Assembly (NCBI GenBank): GCA_944990035.1
Contig: CALYLX010000142.1
Span: 930,001-994,000 of the forward strand
Direction: 5' to 3'
Source of the DNA: Clitopilus passeckerianus
Taxonomy: Eukaryota; Basidiomycota; Agaricomycetes; Agaricales; Entolomataceae
DNA length: 64,000 nucleotides
Part shown: positions 53,301 to 64,000 of the stretch, piece after piece
How the letters are laid out: each line of letters opens with the position of its first letter
Numbering within the stretch: the stretch's first letter is position 1
Program-made: the position numbers and the translations under genes
The notes under the pieces: model-generated
Seen by the model: only the letters and a program-made list of their open reading frames with translations
Told to the model about the DNA's origin: nothing
Databases searched by the model: none

Positions 53301-54761
53301 TTGGGAATCGCGTATCTCGGCTGGGAGAACTTTATTCGGGATTTGGCCCGTTAGAACCGTGGTAACGTAAAGCAGGTTGCGAACGACAAGGACGACGTTG
53401 TGTATGAGGCCGTCCATTCTGCTGTCTTCATCGGGTCGGCGAGACATGCCATTTGCCTTGACGTTATCGATGACAGCGTGAATGGCATTCCTTGTCGATG
53501 TGGATAGCTCCACGAGCATCCGAGGCTGGGGTGGTAGGAGACCGTGTTGCAACGACCTCGCGACGCGCTCTGCAATCGCATAGTCCGTTTCCTGCGCTTC
53601 GACATTCGGTGGTGCGATTTGACGCTCCTGTCTCTGAGTCGCGATCTCTTTCCCTCGCCGTGGTGGCAGGTGATCAAGTGGCGCTACATCAGAGTCATCC
53701 GAATATACGCTCTGCCGCCGGCTGCCGTTCGCTTGAGAGCTAGGCCCAGGTTGGCGCAATGAGGCCTTGGGGAATGAATTGGAAGGAGAGTCGCCGTCCT
53801 GTGGAGGTTCAGGTCGGTTCATTTGAACACGTCCGTCGTGCTTGTTGTAATAGTAGTAGCCAGTGCCGTCGTCAGATAGCTTGCGTACCCATGGCTCAGG
53901 TGTCCCTGTGCGTCGTGGTATGCCGAATCCAGCGATATCTTGCATGTTGCCGGTCATTTCTTGCGTCCCATTGAGACCAAAGGCCAATCCTGCGCTTGTC
54001 CCTGACCGTGAGGAAGGCTGCGATGCCAACCCTGCATAGTCACTATCCGAGACGTCGTCTTCCGCCTCTTGTGGGAGGTAGCGAGACTGCTGGCCAGTTT
54101 GCGTGTTGACATAGAAAATCTGAAGAGAATATAAGAAATGTCGTTCAAATATGTTCCGCCGCAGCTGGTGATAACAGACACATACCTGTCCGCCGGGAGT
54201 AACTTGCGGCATCCAGAAGTCACTGGTTGTAGTGTTTTGCGCCAATGAACCGCTCGATTCAGCCCCACCGCCCCTCTGAGAGCCCTCCGTGTCTGACCAT
54301 TCTTCGCCGGCGCTCTGACTGCCTCCCCCGTTCATCATAGCATGCGACATGTCGACCACCCCATTATCATTTTCGGAGTTCACCCCCTCTCCTCCCGAGC
54401 TGTCAGCAGCCTGGAAAGCTGCTTCTGCCTCCTCATCCGATATTATGTCGACATAGTTTGATGGGAACCACCCCCTCTCGTCCCCTAGTAGGCCATCCCA
54501 CCATCCTGATGGCTGCTGGGTGAGAACCTCTATGATATCCCCACGACGAAAAGAGAGTGCTGAGGCATCCTGTGCGTCATAGTCGTAAAGAGCGCGGCAG
54601 AAGAGTGACTGAAACTGTTCGTCAAGCTCTGCATCCTGAGCTTGTTGCTGAGGGGGCTGTTGCTGCTGTAGCTGTGAGAGATTCGAGGTCGTTGCCCTCA
54701 TTGGCTGGGCAAGAAATGATTGGTGGTGGTCATTGTACATTGGGGTCGCCACTACTGCCAT
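50322..54761 (-). CDS. CDC25: Cdc25-type Ras guanine nucleotide exchange factor
   Basis: Activates Ras by promoting GDP/GTP exchange at membranes. Ten exons (54761-54186, 54119-52850, 52794-52084, 52030-51812, 51759-51594, 51543-51390, 51337-51098, 51042-50953, 50901-50685, 50629-50322) give 1,316 aa. An N-terminal Gln-rich stretch precedes an SH3 domain (ALYDYDAQDASALSFRRGD, GWFPSNYVDI). A WW-like segment (PWVRKLSDDGTGYYYYNKHD) follows. Then a RasGEF_N block (RAFGEAFLMTFKSFTT) and the catalytic domain (ELARQLTILESTLYMKIKPM, RCRFINNFSSMIAITSGLNT, PPCVPFIGVFLSTLQFIQDG) end the protein. The frame is intact. Intron 5 uses a GTTGGT donor. Confidence 0.93.
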
Positions 54762-54983
54762 GGGCCCAATAGAAAAGTGAGGACGGTGAAGGGGAAAGGG
54801 AAGATTAGCAGATCAGTCAAGTGTACAAGCTAACGGCCAAGTTCTATCACAGCAGCCAACACATTTGCGGCTTAGTCAGCTGTCAATTCAAAGGGGTCCG
54901 CTAAAGAAAAAAATATTGAAATACAAGTTACCACCTTGGGGAAAGCGTTGTATTCGATAGTAAAAATCTGTAATACACCATAT

Positions 54984-57900
54984 CTACCGCTTCAATGTCC
55001 TTTGCTTCTCGGCGAATTCAACAATCTTTCTGTCAACGAACAGCCCTTTGCGCTCTCGCACCGCGTCCATATACACCTTGGCAACATTGACGCGATCGGC
55101 CTTTTCGCCCAAGTCTTCCAGCTCTTCTTCCGTAGTTGGAACCCAGAAAGGGTCCAAGTCAAGAAGATCATACCTATGAAACTGTCAAGCCAACCATTTG
55201 AAATCGAGACAAAAATCTTTACGTACCCGCTAAACACGAGCTGAGGACTAGCAGCACCAGATGTCCTTTTCCGAATATCTAGCGAATACAAATGATCAGC
55301 CACCTTCCCCCTCTAGAACGTGAAAACCCCTTACCATCAGCAAATCCGAAACTCTCAACCACGGGCAACAGGGCTGTAACATTAAACAGCGACGTCCCTT
55401 CCTTCATCTCCTCCGCAACGATCTTCCCTCTTCGTTTGGCCACGACAGCGTATACCTTCCCAAGCACATCAGCTGATCACCCAGGATGTCACCAAACCAA
55501 GTACAAGCGGGCAACAGGGGGGTTGAACAACCAAAACAGACGCAATCACGATGGGAAGAAGTGAAGAAGCAAAGGCAACAATCAGTCAGTCAGTCAGTCA
55601 AGGACACGAATGATCGGAGAAAACTCACTCGAAGCCTGTATATCGCAGGTATACATCGCTAACATCAACCTCGGCGACCAATCCAACAATCCGTTCCGAC
55701 ATGCGTCTCTCACTCCGGAAATAACACTCCCCATCACTTGTGCCAATCTGTTCTGTTCTACATCCCCCGACAATCGCCCCCGATGTCAATCATACGTTCT
55801 GATTAGATTCGAAAGGGGAACGTACCAATTTCCTTAGCAAGCGCCTCCTGATTCACCTCGACGCTTTCGACGAAATACGCCATCCCCTCCACTGGTTCAG
55901 CACACAGAGGTCCCTGGAACGTAGCGAGCTGGAACCCAGTCTCGATATTATTCTCGAAATCCCTGAATATCCTCTCCTTCTCATCCCCCCTGTCTACAAC
56001 CTTGGCTCTCTCCAACCTCCTTTTCAACCTTTCCCACCCAAACTCAATCAGTATCATTCCAACCTCATCAGAAAAGACGAAAGAACTCACGAAACTGGTC
56101 TCCCCTCCTTCCTCACATCAACTAACAGACAACCACCTGCTCGATGCGGTCCGAAGGCCCAGATCCTCTCCAGGATTTCCCTCCCCGCATCCCCGCCCTT
56201 CCACTCCCCACCAGCCTCCTCGCACACCTTCCTCAACGCCTCCCAGAACTGCTCTGGGGAAACACTAGGCACTCTCACGACATCTCCGTACTCATCCGCT
56301 GTTGGTCCGGTAGCAGTTGACGATTGTGCCTCTTCCTCGCCATTGTTGCTGGGTCCGTTGGGCGAGTCACCCTCCTTCTTCCTCTCAGCTTGGAGGAGCT
56401 TCTTTAGCGTCGACGCGTTCTGTAAAAGGAACTCTAGAATTTTCTTCGGTAGCGGAGTGGCTCTAATCGTGAATTGTACGACTCCTGAGGAACTGGATCC
56501 GACCATGGTACCTCGAGTACCATTGGGCGACTTTGTCGGTGCCATATCTATTGATTGAATGTGTATAAGAAATGGAGTTAAGAAGGAAGGCAAAACATAC
56601 CAGCAACTCTAATCGCCGTCTCTCTAAACGGTACGATCGGTTTACTCTGCGAAATCTCCACCTTTGCAAACCTCTCTCTCAGATCCTTCAAGCACCGCTG
56701 TTTCAATTCCCATCCGTCAGCACCTCATACCCTACCAGCTAGACACGAAACACACCTCCAAATGCAACTCCCCAGCCGTCAAAATAACCCATTCACCCGT
56801 CTGCTGCTGGAACGCCTCAACGCAGGGATCGCTCTGGCTGAGCAACTTGAGCCCCTGAACGAGTTTCCCCAACTCGGCCGGGTTCACGGGCTCGAGTGCG
56901 ACTCGCACGATAGGCGCTGCTTGTCTGCTCACACCTCCCAAGTTAACCAGGCATTCTTCCTCTCCTTCCCTTACTCCTTCATCCCCTTCATCATCTTCCT
57001 CGCCTTTTCCCTCATCTGGTCGTCCGCCCATCGCACAAATCGTCCCACTCCTGCCTACCCGCCCCTCCAACCCTTTAATCGCAAACACATTCCCCGCCTT
57101 CACTTTCTCCACACCCACCAGCTCCCTCCCCATCATCACATACAGCCCCTCCACACGTGCTCTCTTCACGAACTCCTTGTTCGCGGGGTGAGATGGTGGG
57201 AGGGTGGGGTTGTATTTCGGGAGGACGGTGTAGATGGGTGTGTTGAGGTGGAGGGTGCCGGAGTAGAGGCGGGCGAAGCCTAGGAGGACTTCTTCTTCAG
57301 ATGAAGAGGGGGTGGAATCCACTTCATCGGCCGGTGAGGTATTAGAATTGGACTGGGGGCCGTCGACTTCAGCAGGATGAGCCTCAGCCTCGCCATTAGG
57401 TTGTTCAGCTTGAGCAGCTCGTGTAGCTCTCGCCTCCCTCGCCTCTTTCGCCTTCGCCCTCATCTCCTCCGCGGTCAACTTCCTCTTCTTATTCTCCGGC
57501 AAATCCTTCCTCTGTACCGCAAACATCTTACTCACATACCCCACCACACACGCTCCTTCCTCAGGCTCACCCTCGAACAAATCCTTCTCCACCTTATTTC
57601 TCGGCTTGACTAGGCCTTTCTCAATCTGCTCATACGTCAAATCGGGGTATAGGATTTTCGGGATGCGAGATTTTTGAGCCAGGCGCGGGGAGGAACGATG
57701 TCGATGACGGTTTGGATGATGGATGTGGAGAGGGAGAGCCATTGGGACATGATTAGCCATAAGAGGTGTTTCGTGTCCTTGGATTTTAGGTCGCGGGGGA
57801 GGATTTTGAGATTGAGGGCGGATACGATTTTTGTTATCTTGTCTGGATTTCTGTTGGATGTGATTAATGGGTGTACCGGAGAAGGATGGAGGGGGTAGAG

Positions 57901-58969
57901 AAACGTACGGGTTTATATCGACTGCATCGTATACGGCCCAGATGTTCTCTAGCACGAATTGTACGAATAGACTCTTGAGTGGTCGGCCTTTGAGATGTTT
58001 ATAACTGATCACCATCTTGGTTTTCGGATCCAAGAAATAATCCCCCCAAAGCACTCTTCTGAGGTTCCCCTCCTTGATCCCTAGCTTGGTAGCATAAAGC
58101 TGCGCAAACTTGCTCACTCTAAACCCCCACCCATCAATCGCACTCGCAAACACGACATTGCCCCTCTCCGGCGCGAAATAAATATCTTCATCGTCCTTTT
58201 CCTGGAACTCTTCCTCCGCATCATTGACATTCGCATCCGTCTCGTCCGCAAGTTGTTCCTTCTTTCGAGCTAGCCGCTTTTCGCGCTCCTCACGCCAGCG
58301 GAGATCGTCGTCCATGCGCTCTTCGGCGAAGAAGGAGCCCATGACGGCGTTGACCTGTTCGAGGAGGCGGGCGAGGTGGTGCTGTGCCTCGACGGGGGCG
58401 AGCTTGAGCTCTGTGATGAGGCGGTCGAGTTTATTGATGATGAGGATGGGGCGGAGGCGGTCTGTCCATGCTTGTCGGAGGACGGAGATGGTCTAGCGGA
58501 TCCGTAAATGAGTCAGTCGGGGGAGGAGGAGAGAGAGGAGAGTTCGAGCCCACCTGTGTGCAGACGCCTTCTACTGCGTCGACGAGAACGAGAGCACCGT
58601 CACAGAGGCGTGAGGCGGTGGAGACTTCACTTGAGAAATCGACATGGCCTGGAGTGTCGATCATGTTGACCATGTATGTCTTTGGCGATCTCTCTTCTCT
58701 CGTTTATATCATTGTTATCGCACCCAAGAAATAATGTACACACCTCCTTGTTCATTTCGTTCCATTACTTGGAACTTGAGACTGACAGCACTACTTTCCA
58801 TAGTAATGCCTCTTTCCTGTTCGTCTTCTCTCGAGTCCAGATATCTCATTTTACCAGCCATTCTCGGTGAGATTATATTATTTGCCGCCAGCAGAGCATC
58901 CATGAGAGTAGTCTTTCCATGATCGACATGTCCTAGAGTAGTCACATTCAACGGATCTGGTGTTTCCAT
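54984..58969 (-). CDS. RIA1: Ribosome assembly GTPase Ria1/EFL1
   Basis: EF-2-like GTPase that, with Sdo1/SBDS, releases Tif6/eIF6 from pre-60S subunits in the cytoplasm. Eleven exons (58969-58742, 58679-58554, 58492-57909, 57850-56756, 56697-56601, 56547-56091, 56028-55826, 55757-55629, 55472-55335, 55278-55227, 55173-54984) give about 1,099 aa. G motifs are [17 protein letters not shown] and INKLD; later [37 protein letters not shown] and [16 protein letters not shown] mark EFL1. The acidic Lys/Glu-rich insertions are typical. One C is missing in the run at 57687-57690 (VIDIVPP to [10 protein letters not shown]), breaking the frame. Intron 8 is 156 nt and holds a CAGT repeat. Confidence 0.93.
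55583..55600 (+). repeat. CAGT microsatellite in an intron
   Basis: Four full CAGT units plus CA, inside the 156 nt intron 8 of RIA1, the longest intron of that gene. Confidence 0.85.
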
Positions 58970-59024
58970 CTTAGTTAGATGAGAGAGATAGAGTAGATGA
59001 GTTAGTTTTTTCTATTTTTTGAAT

Positions 59025-60335
59025 TTATGTCATCATCACTTCCAAATACGTCTTATCTCCTTTGTTCAGCCCAACAACAACTGTCTCCGAATCCATCGCA
59101 ATCTGCCAAACTCCAGTGACTTCATCCAGTAATTCCCTTTGACATTCTCCGGTCCGAACATCCCATACTCTCAGTCCACAGTCAGAACCACTCAACACCC
59201 TTTCATCGTCGAGTTGGAAACACGTAATAGGACCTGCACCTCCATGCCACCGTTGCGGTTTTTTCTCCGTCAAAACATGTCGAAGGGCACCTGTATCAGA
59301 ATCCCAAACACGTAGAGTCCCATCCGCTGAAGCAGAGACGAGTGTTGAGCCGGTTGGGCTGATCCCAAGTAAGGCAACGAGGGACGTATGCCCACGAAGA
59401 ATGTGTTTGCAACTCCCGCTTCCAAGATCCCAGACTAGGACTGTACCTTCCAAAGAACCTGAGTAGGCGTGTGCACGAATTGGGTCGAGTGCAACAACGT
59501 AGACTAGAAGTCAACTTGTTTAGCCTCGATACGTTCCAGTTTGGCTCGAAGCATACCTTTCGACTCATGGCCTTCCAAAACCCACTTGCATTCCCCAGTC
59601 ACGATATCCCAAACGCGTACCGTGGTATCGTAACTCCCCGATACTGCGGTTCGCCCCTGAACTGCGAGGCCACGAACGGCATGGTCGTGTCCTACAAGCA
59701 TACGTTCGTGGTATGGGTTTTCCTTGAGGAACTAGCGGCAACCCTTGCATCAACACAGGAATCCTCAACAAAAACTCCCAATATTGTCCTACCTTTTCCA
59801 TATCTTCTTCAAAGCCCTCTTCCTCCTTTGAATAAAACTCCTCCTTCCCTCTCCCGGGAACCCTCCACACACCAAGCTTATGGTCCCTACTCCCACTCAC
59901 GATGAACAACTTCTCCTCCCCGTCGTCTACCTTCACCAAACTAGTCTGGAGACACCGCACAGTAGACGCATGCCCTCTAAATAGCCACTTACACCTCCCC
60001 TCCTCCAAATCCCATACCCGCACAGTTCGGTCTGTTGACCCGGAGACCAGCAAATTCCGGTCTTTGTGAGATCCTGGGAGAAGGGAAAGCGCCCAGACGC
60101 CGCCTTCGTGCCCAGTTAGCGTGTGTTGGAGTTTCCAGTCATTTTCAGAAGAAGAGGGGGAGGAGGTGTAGACGTTAATGTAGTGATCATCTGATGCAGA
60201 GATTATACGCGTAACGCCCAGAGAGACCTCGAGGATGAGAGCTGTTATGACGGAAGATCCGTGGGCTCGTATTGTGGTTGTTTTGAGCGGAATGGCGTTG
60301 TCCAGCCAAGGATCAGAGGATTCTGGCAATGACAT
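59025..60335 (-). CDS. Cdc4-like WD40 protein lacking an F-box
   Basis: WD40 propeller closest in pattern to the SCF substrate receptor Cdc4. Exons 60335-59793, 59731-59557, 59503-59025 give 398 aa. Repeats: IISASDDHYINVY, GHEGGVWALS, LVSGSTDRTVRVWDLEEGRC, GHASTVRCLQ, IVSGSRDHKLGVW, GHDHAVRGLAVQGRTAVSGS, YDTTVRVWDIVTGECKWVL, GHTSLVALLG, LVSASADGTLRVWDSDTGAL, VLSGSDCGLRVWD. About 370 bp upstream another gene ends, leaving no room for the F-box of true Cdc4. ATG 60335 overlaps a plausible 3' splice site (ATTGCCAG), so the start may lie in an upstream exon near 60400-60530. Without an F-box it could not join an SCF in the usual way. Confidence 0.8.
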
Positions 60336-60704
60336 GTTAGTGGGAGTGGATGTGAAGAAACAGAAGGAGGAGCTGCGCAGATACGTACACGTTCGGATCC
60401 AGACTCCTTTAGAGGCGGAGGAAAGGTCAGATGATAATAGTAGTAGCTGTGTAAGGGATGGAATCAGTGCTCAGCGCCTGGCGCCGAAGATTGAAGAGAT
60501 GCATCACACAAGCTTGAGGTAGTCGTGTTTTGTAAAATCCAAATTCGAAAAGAAGCCAGGAAGATATATACATAGATAGATAAGTTAATACTACCCGTCG
60601 TGACCTATCTTAACGTCCGGAAGGAAGGAGAGCGGGAGGGGGTAAGCTAGCTAGCCCTTCCCTTCCCCTCACCAACTCAACAACCTCAAAATCTACACTC
60701 ATAT
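60336..60704. other. Intergenic or 5' exon of the WD40 gene
   Basis: 369 bp. A GTGTAC donor-like site near 60386 followed by CAG at 60325 suggests that a short 5' exon of the WD40 gene may lie here. No F-box motif is present. Confidence 0.4.
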
Positions 60705-62427
60705 TCATCCCCTGTAAGGCTCAAACTCCCTCTTCATCCTAAACTCCTCATCAACCTCCCTCTCCGTGCTCTGATCAACATTAATCACAATCGGCTTAAC
60801 TCCGTACTCAGCCGCACCGTGGTGGCCGGGCACAGTCCCAGCGCTGACGACGTGGTGCGATGCAGCGCCGAATGTGCGCGAGGCAGTGACGCCGGATTGG
60901 GTGCTCCAGTCTTCTTTGTTTGAGGCGCGCGGGGCGAGGGATTCGCGCGTGTTGAGGAAGGTGATGGAAGAGATTACGAAGACTGGAGAAGGGATAGGGT
61001 TAGATAAGATGAGGGGAGGAAGCGGAGGGAGAAGCGTACGTTTAGTAGCGACGACCTGGAATGGGAACCAGTAGTGCCTGCTGGGAGCACCGACGAAGAC
61101 GAAGGTGTACCCGAGCTGGATGATGGCTGCGAGTCCGCCGTAGCAGATGCCGTAGCCAACGATACTGTCGAAGGAGGATTTGAATCTGTAGCAGAGGAGT
61201 TAAGGCTTCGGTTTCTACGTAAAGGGTGGAGGACAACTCACGGCTTGAAGCCCTTAGGGAGAGAACCAAAAGAGAGGCCGAACAAGGCAGCGAGGGATGC
61301 GCCGGCGGAAAGGCCGTGGCTGATTGCTGCGAAGATTTTGTTTGGGTTGTTGGCGAGGTGCGCGAAGATGGGGTCGTTTAGGAGCTTGACGCTTGTGACT
61401 GGCAGAATATCGTTAGTTGGTGATATCAGGATGCGCAAGGCAACAACTTACTAGTTCCGAAAACTGCATGGACGAAAGTCTTAGTAAGTTTGCGTCCGCA
61501 AGTGATTACTTGGTATGTGATACTGACCGAAAGAAGCAGTGGCGAGTGCGGCCTAAAGAAACCGAAGATCAGTCAAGGAAGCTCCAGCGTAGACAAGGGA
61601 AAAAGATCATACAGTAACACCACTCGTAATAGCATTCTTGCTATCTGCACCAAATACATCAGTACTTTAGCTCCACACCGAGTAAAAAGATCCATACTTG
61701 TCCAGATGTTCCATGCAAAGAACATTTGAGCTAGGAAGACGGCAACAAGCTAGATGAGCATTATCTTTGAGTATCCAGCTCCGTTATTCGGGGTTGATCA
61801 CACTTACAGAGAGTTCGAGCTGGGCGCAGAATGGACTGATTGGAGTTTCGGGATGTCAGCATCCGAAAGAACGGAGGTTGGATATCGGCGACGTACGTGG
61901 ATGCGACCTCAACACCACGGGTGAAGGGAAAGAGTGTGACCATGTAGAAGTACAGTCTATGGGCCCAATATCAGGTTTGCTGCATGTTGCTAAGGCAGGT
62001 AGGGTACGAACGTTTGTGAAACTGGAAAACGGGAATTAAGACCAAGGTGAGCGGGAGGTAAAGTTGGTAGACTCACGGAGTACAGAGACAGAAGTGTCGA
62101 TGCCGCTGTATTGATCAATTAAGTATGGGATGGAGGAGCAGACATATGACAGAACCTACACAATCAAAGCAACAAAAGTCTTGATCCCCCAGGTGTCCTT
62201 TGGGTATCTTGAGTAGTACATGTAGGCCTCTGCCTCGAGTGTAAGTGTTTCCTCAGATACCAGGAAGAAAGAAACGAGAACGCACGGAAGAATGTGAATC
62301 CATAGAGTACCATCGAGAACATGTACCCAACGAGGTACACCCCATTTGTCTTCTCCAAGTAATCAAGCTGCAAACTACCGGGCGTGGCATGAACCAGAGC
62401 CGTTGCTGGGTCGACGTGAGCAGACAT
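60705..62427 (-). CDS. Seven-transmembrane DUF6534-type protein
   Basis: Integral membrane protein of a family greatly expanded in mushroom-forming fungi (DUF6534 type). Its function is unknown. Thirteen exons give 346 aa: 62427-62286, 62229-62160, 62105-62077, 62021-62012, 61956-61897, 61835-61808, 61749-61698, 61644-61613, 61552-61528, 61463-61452, 61398-61242, 61185-61040, 60982-60705. Hydrophobic segments include VYLVGYMFSMVLYGFTFF, TFVALIVGIDTSVSVLL, LVAVFLAQMFFAWNIW, AALATASFVFG, FAAISHGLSAGASLAALFGL, YGICYGGLAAIIQLGYTFVF and LFVISSITFLN. YMYYSRYPKDTWGIK after helix 1 is a family mark. Exons 4 and 10 are only 10 and 12 nt. The C-terminal 80 residues are polar and cytosolic. Confidence 0.75.
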
Positions 62428-64000
62428 CGTTATCGAGAGTCGAGTGGCGATGTGGAAGAAGGAAACGAGAGCGGGGGACTCTGCTAAGTACAGAGTAGGT
62501 GGTAGCTGGAAGCGAAAAGGATGAAATCCAATCAACTGACCCTGGCACAGTCTATTAGGGTCGGTGTCAAGAGGCCCATCAAAAGGTTTGACGATAGTCA
62601 AGTTACTCCTGGACAATGCCATCTTGATCATCATGAGATTCGTACCTGTTCAGGCAGTCGCTCCAGAGTTTCATCAGACCTTCGTGATACAGAAGCCGAA
62701 GCGTCTTTTGCCGACCTCAGTGCCATGAGGCTACATTGCTGTGGAAAGATTTTCAGTTCTCTCGGCCGTTGAGAACGAACGCAAACTGGCATACTCGTCT
62801 TGACCATGTATAAATTTTCAGAGGTACGGTGAAATTCGAACAGTCCTGGCGAGAAATTAGTTCTCATTTCCAGAGCCCTGGGGCAAAAAAAATTCAAATA
62901 TCGCCCCACCCAAGGATCCGCCACTCAGGCTCCCCTCGTAGCTCGGGCGAATCCGCTCAGTCTAGTCCAGTTCAGTGGCCCAATAACCAAACAATGGTCC
63001 CGGTGGCAAGGGAGTATTTGAACGCATCTCCACGGAGGAAAATATCTCGATTTGAAATGGTCCCAAGTTTAGCAAAGACCTATAAACACCTCTCAAGCCA
63101 ACGTCTTTGCATCGATTCAATGTTGCTTCTAAAGCTTGACGTTGAATCACCAAGCGCGTGGCTTGCCATGAAAACGGAGAAAAAAGACACGATTGGAGCT
63201 GGAAGACGCGATTAATTCAGCAATTTCTCTCCACGACCTGCCCGGATCAACTTGGCTCCTATTAGGCGTTCGGATCGGCCATTCCGGTCTGGTGCAAACA
63301 CTTGCCTCTTCTACTCGACCCTCATGTGGTTGAAGATACATGAACTGAAGGACTTTTCACGGCGCTGTATATCTGCGATACTGTTGGCGAAAGGCATTTG
63401 GCCACCTTCGCAGCTTTCCCCTGGACTTGTCAAGGATTTCAATGTCAAATTACAAGACTGGAAGTTGTTCGTTTCCTCATTGGAAGGGCGCTTGATTTAC
63501 TTTGAAGGAGACGAGAACAGCTATCTGATCTCTCTGTCGAAGCTGGCAAACTAAATTTGATACCTAAACCTCCCTTCCTCGATACACTTCTTCGAGGGGA
63601 GTCTGCCTTTCCGTGTGTCGAAGACACCTAGCTTGTTGACCGGCACGCCTTCTGACGAGACATCACAATATTATTGTCCATGGGGTTTGACGGTTACCGA
63701 GCCACTGACACTAAGTGCCTTAGCATCGTCTTTGCCTGGTTGCAAGGCTTTACAACGTCTGGTCTACGTGCAGAAGTGTTCAAGTTCTGTTTCTCAATGG
63801 TTATTCAGTTTACTTGTCAGTTTACTAGATGACCGAGTACCAAATGTAAATTAGCAACCACAGCTAGTTAGAATTAATTCAGAATTTCAATTCAATGACG
63901 CTGTATATCCATCCTGTTTACAGCTTAGACCTTCATATCCGCCACTCCTCTCGGAGAGGGACGACAAACTCAAGCGTTCTGAACCCCGTGGGAACTTCGG
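62428..64000. other. 1.6 kb without a confident gene
   Basis: Contains the promoter of the DUF6534-type gene. Plus-strand frames at 63252-63554 and 63615-63854 are open and moderately protein-like (LSALASSLPGCKALQRLVYV resembles a leucine-rich repeat), so an F-box/LRR remnant or the 5' part of a gene running off the window is possible. I cannot join them with convincing splice sites. Confidence 0.35.

Noticed and set aside
63252..63854. Open frames with leucine-rich-repeat flavour near the right edge.
   Set aside because: Too short, with no convincing splice sites or start; left as an unassigned region.

Overview
The window is nuclear DNA of a filamentous basidiomycete, most likely an Agaricomycete. 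Genes are dense on both strands and are cut by many short introns, mostly 47 to 68 nt with GT..AG ends. Several families are typical of mushroom-forming fungi: DUF6534-type membrane proteins, large Zn2Cys6 regulators, GH128 glucanases and lineage-specific F-box proteins. I rebuilt exons by hand from reading frame, splice signals and remembered family motifs. Exon coordinates are therefore models, good to a base or two, and none has transcript support.

Layout. 1-4.4 kb: the 3' part of SEN1 (+). 4.5-9.0 kb: the DEAH helicase Dhr1/Ecm16 (-). 9.4-12.4 kb: an Scm3-domain protein (-). 13.6-14.7 kb: a secreted GH128 glucanase (+). 14.9-15.6 kb: a small coiled-coil gene (-). 15.8-17.2 kb: a divergent class I aldolase (+). 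17.6-18.5 kb: pyridoxamine phosphate oxidase (-). 19.0-22.5 kb: a Kelch/BTB protein (+). 22.9-24.8 kb: a CHFR-like RING ligase (-). 25.0-28.5 kb: a Zn2Cys6 regulator (-). 29.3-30.7 kb: a secreted lipase (+). 31.0-33.2 kb: Pol12 (-). 33.7-34.3 kb: endosulfine/Igo1 (-). 34.5-36.8 kb: an unrecognised acidic protein (-). 37.0-41.0 kb: Pkc1 (+). 41.2-41.6 kb: Dad1 (-). 41.9-42.4 kb: a small secreted protein (-). 42.7-45.3 kb: a coiled-coil, Ser-rich protein (-). 46.0-50.0 kb: two tandem F-box paralogues (-). 50.3-54.8 kb: a Cdc25-type Ras GEF (-). 55.0-59.0 kb: the ribosome-maturation GTPase Ria1/EFL1 (-). 59.0-60.3 kb: an F-box-less Cdc4-like WD40 protein (-). 60.7-62.4 kb: a 7-TM DUF6534-type protein (-). 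62.4-64 kb: no confident gene.

Most genes are unrelated housekeeping functions, with cell-cycle genes well represented (Scm3, Dad1, Pol12, Igo1, the CHFR-like ligase, the Cdc4-like protein). The most interesting biology is a ubiquitin and zinc-finger theme. The CHFR-like RING protein keeps a CHFR-type PBZ (poly(ADP-ribose)-binding) finger but has no FHA domain. About 23 kb away, two tandem F-box proteins each end in a finger of the same CHFR type, revealed only after correct splicing of two small 3' introns. Together they suggest fungal ubiquitin-ligase subunits that could read ADP-ribose marks.

A second window-wide result concerns data quality. About ten single-base frame breaks interrupt otherwise well-preserved genes (SEN1, CHFR-like, the Zn2Cys6 regulator, Pol12 twice, the 35 kb gene twice, the 44 kb gene twice, Ria1). 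Most sit in homopolymer runs and most are repaired by one extra base. This looks more like assembly or sequencing error than decay, and it would break automatic annotation of these genes.
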